A stretch of 64,000 nt of DNA, taken from the NCBI RefSeq assembly GCF_002929225.1, contig NZ_PISM01000022.1, positions 434,001-498,000 of the forward strand, written 5' to 3'. This document shows, one piece after another, positions 57,897-64,000 of this stretch; the first letter of the stretch is position 1, and the number at the start of each line of letters is the position of its first letter. This stretch comes from Stutzerimonas kunmingensis. GTDB lineage: Bacteria; Pseudomonadota; Gammaproteobacteria; Pseudomonadales; Pseudomonadaceae. A program made the position numbers and the translations under genes. The notes beneath the pieces are model-generated. The model searched no databases and had not been told where the DNA came from. It was given only the letters and a program-made list of their open reading frames with translations.

Positions 57897-60842
57897 ATGA
57901 GTCTGCCATCGCTGGTTGCATTGCCGCCCTCGCTTCTGCCTTTTGTCAGTCGTGCCGAAGAGTCGTTCCTCGCTGCTGCCGGCAGCCTGTCGGATGCCAT
58001 TGCGGCACGTTGCCGCGCCTGGCTGGTGGAGCAGCGCGAGGCGTTCGGCCGAGTCTGTGCGGCGAGCGACTTCGTCAGCGAACAGGTTAGTCGAGATCCG
58101 CAGATGCTGCTGCAGCTGGCCGAGCTGGGCTGGCTGGACAGATCGCTCGCGCCGGTCGAGATGCGTGACGCACTGAGCGAGCAGGTCGCCGCGTGCGACA
58201 GCGAGGATGCCCTGGCGCTGACCCTGCGCCGCTTCCGGACCCGCCAGCAGGTGCGGATCATCTGGCGCGACCTGACCCGTCAGGCCGACCTTGCCGAAAC
58301 CTGTCGCGACCTTTCCGATCTCGCCGACGCTTCGGTCGATCTGGCGTATCACTGGCTGTACACACGCCATTGCGAGCAGTTCGGCGTACCCACCGGGCGT
58401 CGCAGCGGCAACCCGCAACACATGGTCATCCTTGGCATGGGCAAGCTGGGCGCCCATGAGCTGAATCTGTCCTCGGACATCGACCTGATCTTCGGATACC
58501 CCGAAGGTGGCGAAACCGTGGGTGCCAAGCGCTCGCTGGACAATCAGGAGTTCTTCGTCCGGCTCGGTCAGCGGCTGATCAAGTCGCTGGACGCCATCAC
58601 CGTCGATGGCTTCGTCTTCCGCGTCGATATGCGCCTACGCCCGTACGGTTCGTCCGGTCCGCTGGTCTACAGCTTCAACGCGCTGGAACAGTACTACCAG
58701 GACCAGGGGCGTGACTGGGAGCGCTACGCGATGATCAAGGCGCGTGTCATCGGTGGCGACCAGCAGGCCGGCAAGGAGCTGCTGGAAATGCTGCGGCCGT
58801 TCGTCTATCGGCGCTACCTTGATTTCTCCGCCATCGAAGCGCTGCGCACCATGAAGCAGCTGATCCAGCAGGAAGTGCGGCGCAAGGGCATGGCTTCGAA
58901 TATCAAGCTGGGTGCCGGCGGCATCCGCGAGGTGGAGTTCATCGCCCAGGCGTTTCAGCTGATTCACGGCGGGCGCGATCTCAGCCTACAACAGCGGCCG
59001 TTGCTCAAGGTGCTGGCTACCCTGGAAGGTCAGGGCTATCTGCCGGGTGCGGCGGTGAAGGAGCTGCGCGAAGGCTACGAGTTTCTGCGCTATACCGAGC
59101 ATGCGCTGCAGGCCATCGCCGATCGCCAGACGCAGATGCTGCCGGAGACTGAAGTCGACTGCGCGCGGGTCGCCTTCATGCTCGGTTTCGACAGCTGGCA
59201 GGCCTTCCACGAGCAGCTGTTGCACTGGCGTGGGCGTATCGACTGGCATTTTCACCAGGTTATCGCCGACCCGGACGAGGACGAGAATGCCGAAGGCGAG
59301 GCGCTGGTCGGCGGCGAGTGGCTGCCGCTGTGGGAGCAGGATTGGGACGAAGAGTTCGCCTGTCGACAGCTGTCCGAAGCCGGGTTCCGTGATGGTCAGG
59401 TTGCCTGTCAGCGCCTCGCCGCACTGCGTAATGCCAGTCAGGTCAGGACCATGCAGCGTCTCGGTCGCGAGCGTCTGGATGCCTTCATTCCTCGTCTGCT
59501 GGCGCAGGCTGTCGAGCAGGACGACCCGGATCTGGTGCTCGAACGCGTGCTGCCATTGGTCGAGGCGGTGGCCCGGCGTTCGGCCTATCTCGTATTGCTG
59601 ACCGAAAATCCCGGCGCGCTGCAGCGCTTGCTCGAACTCTGCGCGGCCAGCCCGTGGGTCGCCGAGCAGATCGCGCGGTTCCCGTTGCTGCTCGACGAAT
59701 TGCTCAATGCTGGGCGGCTGTACAGCCCACCGCTGGCGCCGGAGCTGGCTGCCGAGTTGCGTGAGCGGCTGATGCGTATTCCCGAGGATGACCTCGAGCA
59801 GCAGATGGAGGCGCTGCGTCATTTCAAGCTGGCGCATCGCCTGCGCGTCGCAGCCTCGGAGATCGCCGGGACGCTGCCGTTGATGAAGGTCAGCGACTAC
59901 CTGACCTGGCTGGCGGAGGCCATTCTGCAGGAAGTGCTGACCCTGGCCTGGCGCCACACGGTTGCGCGTCATGGTCAGCCGCAGCGCAGCGACGGCACGC
60001 TCTGCGATCCGGCCTTCGTCATCGTCGGTTACGGCAAGGTCGGCGGGATCGAGCTCGGTCACGGTTCCGACCTGGATTTGGTGTTCATCCATGACGGCGA
60101 CCCTGCCGCCGAGACCAATGGCGCCAAGCCCATCGACACCGCGCAGTTCTTTACCCGTCTCGGTCAGCGCATCATTCATCTGCTGACTACCCAGACCACC
60201 TCCGGCCAGCTGTACGAGGTGGACATGCGCCTGCGTCCGTCCGGCGCTTCCGGGCTGCTGGTCAGCTCCCTCGGCGCCTTCGAGCGCTACCAGGGCCAGG
60301 AAGCCTGGACCTGGGAGCACCAGGCGCTGGTGCGTGCGCGGGTGCTGGTTGGCTGTCCGCAGCTGACCGCCGACTTCGAACGGGTGCGCGCCGGTGTGCT
60401 CGGTCGTGAACGTGATCTGGATGCGCTGCGTCGCGAAGTCAGCGACATGCGCGCGAAGATGCGCGACAACCTCGGGACCCGCGCGACACATGCGGGGACT
60501 GCCGAGCAAGCCTTCGACGGCGCGGCCGAGTTCAATCTCAAGCAGGACGCCGGTGGTATCGTGGATATCGAATTTATGGTGCAATACGCGGCTTTGGCGT
60601 GGTCGCACCAGCATCCCGAACTGCTGCGCTATACCGATAACATCCGCATTCTCGATGGGTTGGAGCAGGCCGGGTTGATGACCGGCGATGAGGTGCGGCT
60701 GCTGCAGGACGCCTACAAGGCGTACCGTGCCGCGGCTCACCGGCAATCACTGCAGAAGCAGCCCGGAGTGGTGAGTGGGGACCAATTCCACGACGAGCGT
60801 CGCGCAGTCATGCGGATCTGGCGCGAGCTGGGGCTCAGCTGA
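57897..60842 (+). CDS. glnE: Bifunctional glutamine synthetase adenylyltransferase/adenylyl-removing enzyme
   Basis: A 981-residue enzyme that adds and removes AMP on glutamine synthetase under PII control. It has two nucleotidyltransferase domains: the N-terminal deadenylylase with SSDIDLIF near 192-199 and the C-terminal adenylylase with GSDLDLVF near 722-729, each followed by DMRLRP motifs. AAGGAAA precedes the ATG at 57897; five earlier in-frame residues are without support. Divergent from aceE and followed by ilvE 48 bases later. Confidence 0.97.
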   Translation: MSLPSLVALPPSLLPFVSRAEESFLAAAGSLSDAIAARCRAWLVEQREAFGRVCAASDFVSEQVSRDPQMLLQLAELGWLDRSLAPVEMRDALSEQVAACDSEDALALTLRRFRTRQQVRIIWRDLTRQADLAETCRDLSDLADASVDLAYHWLYTRHCEQFGVPTGRRSGNPQHMVILGMGKLGAHELNLSSDIDLIFGYPEGGETVGAKRSLDNQEFFVRLGQRLIKSLDAITVDGFVFRVDMRLRPYGSSGPLVYSFNALEQYYQDQGRDWERYAMIKARVIGGDQQAGKELLEMLRPFVYRRYLDFSAIEALRTMKQLIQQEVRRKGMASNIKLGAGGIREVEFIAQAFQLIHGGRDLSLQQRPLLKVLATLEGQGYLPGAAVKELREGYEFLRYTEHALQAIADRQTQMLPETEVDCARVAFMLGFDSWQAFHEQLLHWRGRIDWHFHQVIADPDEDENAEGEALVGGEWLPLWEQDWDEEFACRQLSEAGFRDGQVACQRLAALRNASQVRTMQRLGRERLDAFIPRLLAQAVEQDDPDLVLERVLPLVEAVARRSAYLVLLTENPGALQRLLELCAASPWVAEQIARFPLLLDELLNAGRLYSPPLAPELAAELRERLMRIPEDDLEQQMEALRHFKLAHRLRVAASEIAGTLPLMKVSDYLTWLAEAILQEVLTLAWRHTVARHGQPQRSDGTLCDPAFVIVGYGKVGGIELGHGSDLDLVFIHDGDPAAETNGAKPIDTAQFFTRLGQRIIHLLTTQTTSGQLYEVDMRLRPSGASGLLVSSLGAFERYQGQEAWTWEHQALVRARVLVGCPQLTADFERVRAGVLGRERDLDALRREVSDMRAKMRDNLGTRATHAGTAEQAFDGAAEFNLKQDAGGIVDIEFMVQYAALAWSHQHPELLRYTDNIRILDGLEQAGLMTGDEVRLLQDAYKAYRAAAHRQSLQKQPGVVSGDQFHDERRAVMRIWRELGLS

Positions 60843-60890
60843 GCCCGCGTCGGGCTACCGAGCAATATCGAATTCTGAGGAGCTGGCAAG

Positions 60891-61814
60891 ATGTCGATGG
60901 CCGATCGTGATGGCGTCATCTGGTATGACGGCGAACTGGTGCAGTGGCGCGATGCGACCACCCATGTGCTGACCCATACCCTGCACTACGGCATGGGCGT
61001 GTTCGAAGGCGTGCGCGCCTACAACACCCCGGACGGCACGGCGATCTTCCGCCTGCAGGCGCACACCGACCGCCTGTTCGATTCGGCGCACATCATGAAC
61101 ATGCAGATGCCGTACTCGAAGGAAGAGATCAACGAGGCGACCCGCGCCGCGGTGCGCGAGAACAACCTGGAAAGCGCCTACATCCGCCCGATGGTGTTCT
61201 ACGGAAGCGAAGGCATGGGCCTGCGCGCCAGCGGCCTGAAGGTGCACGTGATCGTCGCGGCCTGGCATTGGGGCGCCTACATGGGCGACGAGGCGCTTGA
61301 GCTGGGCATCAAGGTGCGCACCAGTTCCTTCACCCGTCACCACGTCAACATCACCATGACCCGCGCCAAGTCCAACGGTGCCTACATCAACTCGATGCTG
61401 GCCCTGCAGGAAGCCATTTCCGGTGGCGCCGACGAAGCGTTGATGCTGGACCCCGAAGGCTACGTGGCCGAGGGCTCGGGCGAGAACATCTTCATCATCA
61501 AGGATGGCGTGATCTACACCCCGGAAGTCACCGCCTGCCTGAATGGCATCACCCGCGGCACCGTGCTGACCCTGGCTGCCGAGCACGGCCTGAAAGTCGT
61601 CGAGAAGCGCATCACCCGCGACGAGGTGTACATCGCTGACGAAGCCTTCTTCACCGGTACCGCAGCCGAAGTCACGCCGATCCGCGAAGTGGACGGCCGC
61701 GCCATCGGTATCGGCCGTCGCGGCCCGATCACCGAGAAGCTGCAGAAAGCCTACTTCGATCTGGTCACCGGCAAGACCAATGCCCACGCCGAATGGCGGA
61801 CCCTGGTCAAGTAA
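60891..61814 (+). CDS. ilvE: Branched-chain amino acid aminotransferase
   Basis: A 307-residue PLP enzyme of fold type IV for Leu, Ile and Val. The PLP Lys is near 160 in TMTRAKSNGAYINSM, and THTLHYGMGVFEGVRAY near 27-43 and EGSGENIFIIKDGVIYTP near 195 are family marks. AGGAG at 60877-60881 stands ahead of the ATG. A long hairpin follows the stop before waaF. Confidence 0.96.
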   Translation: MSMADRDGVIWYDGELVQWRDATTHVLTHTLHYGMGVFEGVRAYNTPDGTAIFRLQAHTDRLFDSAHIMNMQMPYSKEEINEATRAAVRENNLESAYIRPMVFYGSEGMGLRASGLKVHVIVAAWHWGAYMGDEALELGIKVRTSSFTRHHVNITMTRAKSNGAYINSMLALQEAISGGADEALMLDPEGYVAEGSGENIFIIKDGVIYTPEVTACLNGITRGTVLTLAAEHGLKVVEKRITRDEVYIADEAFFTGTAAEVTPIREVDGRAIGIGRRGPITEKLQKAYFDLVTGKTNAHAEWRTLVK

Positions 61815-61821
61815 GCCTGGC

Positions 61822-61868
61822 GCTGGAAGCCGGCAACGCATGACTCGCTTGCCGGCCACGCTTCCAGC
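61822..61868 (+). other. Intercistronic hairpin between ilvE and waaF
   Basis: GCTGGAAGC (61822-61830) pairs with GCTTCCAGC (61860-61868), and inside it CCGGCAA (61830-61836) with TTGCCGG (61849-61855). The stem is long but has no T-run. It could protect the ilvE mRNA 3' end or reduce read-through to waaF. Confidence 0.5.
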
Positions 61869-61892
61869 CCCTCAGCTTATGGCTTAGAGCTT

Positions 61893-62927
61893 ATGAACAT
61901 ACTGATCGTAGGACCCAGCTGGGTTGGCGACATGGTGATGGCGCAGACGCTGTTCGTCTGCCTGAAACAGCGCCATCCCGACTGCCAGATCGACGTGCTG
62001 GCGCCCGAGTGGAGCCGGCCGATTCTCGAGCGCATGCCCGAGGTGCGCCAGGCGCTGAGCTTTCCGGTCGGGCACGGCGTGCTCGACATGGCGACCCGGC
62101 GCAAGGTTGCGCAGAGCCTGCGCGGTCAGTACCAGCAGGCGATCCTGCTGCCCAACTCCCTGAAGTCGGCGCTGGTGCCGTTCTTCGCCGGCATCCCCAA
62201 GCGCACGGGCTGGCGTGGCGAGATGCGTTTCGGCCTGCTCAACGACATGCGCAAGCTCGACAAGCAGCGCTACCCGCTGATGATCGAGCGCTTCATGGCG
62301 CTGGCCTTCGAGCCGGGCGCCGAGCTGCCCAAGCCGTACCCCAATCCCTCGCTGCGTATCGACACCGCGACTCGCGACGCCGCCCTGGCACGTTTCGGCC
62401 TGAGTCTGGACCGGCCAGTGCTGGCGTTGTGCCCCGGTGCCGAGTTCGGCGAATCCAAGCGCTGGCCGGCGGAACACTTCGCCAAGGTGGCCGAGCTGAA
62501 AATCCGGGACGGCTGGCAGGTCTGGCTGTTCGGCTCGAAGAACGATCACCCGGTCGGCGAGCAGATTCTCGAGCGGCTGATTCCGGGCCTGCGCGAAGAG
62601 GCAGTGAACCTGGCGGGCGAAACCAGCCTGGCCGAGGCGATCGATCTGCTGTCCTGTGCCGATGCAGTGGTGTCCAACGACTCCGGTCTGATGCATGTCT
62701 CCGCCGCGCTCGGCCGGCCGTTGGCGGCGGTTTACGGCTCCACCTCGCCAGCCTTCACTCCACCGCTTTCCGAGCAGGTTGAAGTGGTGCGCCTGGGCCT
62801 CAACTGCAGTCCCTGCTTCGAGCGCACCTGCCGCTTCGGCCACAACAACTGCATGCGCGAGCTGAAGCCGCGCGCGGTGATCGATGCGCTGGATCGTCTG
62901 GTCCCGCAGTCGGTCGAGGTACGCTGA
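61893..62927 (+). CDS. waaF: ADP-heptose:LPS heptosyltransferase II
   Basis: A 344-residue GT9 enzyme that adds the second heptose of the LPS inner core on the cytosolic side of the inner membrane. N-terminal ILIVGPSWVGDMVMAQTLF, the ADP-heptose site LCPGAEFGESKRWPAEHFA near 180, and NDSGLMHVSAALGRPLAAVY near 262 are WaaF features. It is followed without a gap by waaC and then waaG, the standard pseudomonad core cluster. Confidence 0.96.
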   Translation: MNILIVGPSWVGDMVMAQTLFVCLKQRHPDCQIDVLAPEWSRPILERMPEVRQALSFPVGHGVLDMATRRKVAQSLRGQYQQAILLPNSLKSALVPFFAGIPKRTGWRGEMRFGLLNDMRKLDKQRYPLMIERFMALAFEPGAELPKPYPNPSLRIDTATRDAALARFGLSLDRPVLALCPGAEFGESKRWPAEHFAKVAELKIRDGWQVWLFGSKNDHPVGEQILERLIPGLREEAVNLAGETSLAEAIDLLSCADAVVSNDSGLMHVSAALGRPLAAVYGSTSPAFTPPLSEQVEVVRLGLNCSPCFERTCRFGHNNCMRELKPRAVIDALDRLVPQSVEVR

Positions 62928-63929
62928 TTGAAGGTCCTGCTGGTCAAGACCTCGTCGCTGGGCGATGTCGTGCATACCCTGCCGGCCCTGACCGATGCGC
63001 TGCGGGCGCTGCCCGGCATCCAGTTCGACTGGGTGGTGGAGGAGGGCTTCGCCGAGATTCCGGCCTGGCATCCGGCGGTGACACAGGTGATCCCGGTAGC
63101 GATTCGTCGCTGGCGCAAGCACCCGCTGCAGACCCTGCGCAAGGGTGAATGGCAGCGCTTCAAGGCACGCCTGCGGGAAGGCCGTTACGACCTGGTGATC
63201 GACGCCCAGGGCTTGCTGAAAAGCGCCTGGCTGACCCGTTACGTCAAGGCTCCGGTCGCTGGATTGGACCGGGAGTCCGCGCGTGAGCCCATCGCCGCAC
63301 GCTTCTATGACCGATGCTACGCCGTGCCGCGTGACCAGCATGCGCTGGAACGGGTGCGTCAGCTGTTCGCCCAGGCGCTCGCGTATCCGCTGCCGCAGGA
63401 TGTCGCCGATTACGGTCTCGATCGCGAGCAGATGGCGGCGCCCAGCGACCAGCCCTACCTGCTGTTTCTGCACGGCACCACCTGGCCGAGCAAGCACTGG
63501 CCGGAAGCATACTGGCGCGAGCTGGCCGAGCGCATGAGTGATTTCGGCTGGGCGATCCGCCTGCCGTGGGGCAATGCCGAGGAGAAGGCGCGGGCCGAAC
63601 GCATCGTCAGTGGCATAGCCAACGCCGCGGTGCTGCCGAAGCTCAATCTTGCCGGTGTCGCCCGGGTCATCGCCGGCGCGCGCGCCTGCGTCGCGGTGGA
63701 TACCGGTCTCGGCCACCTGGCCGCGGCGCTGGATGTGCCGAGCATTTCGCTCTATGGTCCGACCCTGCCCGGGCGGGTCGGCGCCTATGGCCGCTCCCAG
63801 GTGCACCTGTGTGCCAGCGGACCGAACGCCGGTCGCGGTGATCGGCACAAGCCCTGTTTCGACGATCTGCGCCCCGAGCGCGTCGTTACCGAATTGAAAG
63901 CCCTGCTGCGGGCCCCGGAGTCCGTCTGA
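62928..63929 (+). CDS. waaC: ADP-heptose:LPS heptosyltransferase I
   Basis: A 333-residue GT9 enzyme that adds the first heptose to Kdo. KVLLVKTSSLGDVVHTLPAL at the N-terminus, LHGTTWPSKHWPEAYWRELA near 182 and AVDTGLGHLAAALDVPSISL near 255 identify WaaC. The start is TTG at 62928 directly after the waaF stop; TTG is rarer but the conserved Lys-Val-Leu N-terminus demands it. It overlaps waaG by one base (TGATG). Confidence 0.95.
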   Translation: MKVLLVKTSSLGDVVHTLPALTDALRALPGIQFDWVVEEGFAEIPAWHPAVTQVIPVAIRRWRKHPLQTLRKGEWQRFKARLREGRYDLVIDAQGLLKSAWLTRYVKAPVAGLDRESAREPIAARFYDRCYAVPRDQHALERVRQLFAQALAYPLPQDVADYGLDREQMAAPSDQPYLLFLHGTTWPSKHWPEAYWRELAERMSDFGWAIRLPWGNAEEKARAERIVSGIANAAVLPKLNLAGVARVIAGARACVAVDTGLGHLAAALDVPSISLYGPTLPGRVGAYGRSQVHLCASGPNAGRGDRHKPCFDDLRPERVVTELKALLRAPESV

Positions 63930-64000
63930 TGCAACTGGCCTTCATTCTCTACAAGTATTTTCCGTTCGGCGGTCTGCAGCGCGACTTCATGCGTATCGCC
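63929..64000 (+). CDS. waaG: LPS core glucosyltransferase WaaG, 5' end only
   Basis: The first 24 codons of waaG, cut by the window edge. The peptide MQLAFILYKYFPFGGLQRDF is nearly the same as the known pseudomonad WaaG N-terminus, containing the GT4 glycine loop. The ATG overlaps the waaC stop as TGATG. WaaG adds the first hexose of the outer core. Confidence 0.88.
   Translation, partial: MQLAFILYKYFPFGGLQRDFMRIA

Overview
The window looks like chromosome of a Pseudomonas-group gammaproteobacterium, most likely the Pseudomonas stutzeri (Stutzerimonas) branch. DNA is GC-rich with strong third-position GC and coding is dense, with many ATGA-type stop/start overlaps. The protein set is pseudomonad: an OprD-family porin, SelO, a CvrA/NhaP2-like antiporter, a DipA-like phosphodiesterase, paired FadE dehydrogenases and a GacA/Rsm small RNA. 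The order msrA-dipA-(exported protein)-aceF-aceE-glnE-ilvE-waaF-waaC-waaG matches, from memory, PA5018 to PA5010 of P. aeruginosa. The order comF / bioB-F-H-C-D / small protein / fadE / fadE matches PA0489 to PA0507. The window has no rRNA, tRNA, CRISPR array, IS element or prophage, and I found no broken gene.

Layout. 1-2898: end of a TonB-dependent siderophore receptor followed by three inner-membrane genes (DUF3649, PepSY, DUF3325) that look like a ferric-siderophore handling cassette. 2942-4867: a 2-hydroxyacid dehydrogenase and an aldose 1-epimerase-like protein. 4952-6223: an OprD-family porin with its own promoter, operator-like palindrome and terminator. 6498-9156: nfeD, slipin and LEA-like lipoprotein in one minus-strand operon. 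9341-11178: small proteins and an SDR. 11366-17499: a four-gene signalling operon (CHASE3-GAF hybrid kinase with three receivers, CheR-like, CheB-like, receiver-kinase). 17609-26265: selO, an MscK-like channel, an antiporter and an acyl-CoA dehydrogenase, all minus.

26368-33836 is a complete zeaxanthin glucoside cluster: crtE divergent from fni-crtX-crtY-crtI-crtB, with crtZ convergent. A perfect 9-bp inverted repeat spans two face-to-face promoters between crtE and fni. 33920-37826: nitronate monooxygenase, rlmJ, srkA and comF. 37920-42483: biotin operon bioBFHCD behind a BirA-type operator. 42571-48379: a small FlgC-like protein, fadE with tandem PsrA boxes, a diguanylate cyclase and a second fadE. 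48471-48711: a GacA upstream activating site and an Rsm-family RNA (probably rsmY). 48794-52863: msrA, dipA-like gene and an exported protein. 52951-57630: aceF and aceE. 57897-64000: glnE, ilvE and the start of the LPS inner-core waa cluster, cut by the window edge in waaG.

The genes are mostly core metabolism and envelope. The accessory parts are the carotenoid cluster and the chemotaxis-like signalling operon. Regulatory DNA is unusually readable here: sites resembling GacA, PsrA, BirA and FadR-type GntR operators each sit at a biologically sensible promoter. All database-style assignments are from memory and from motifs seen in the translations; no search was run.
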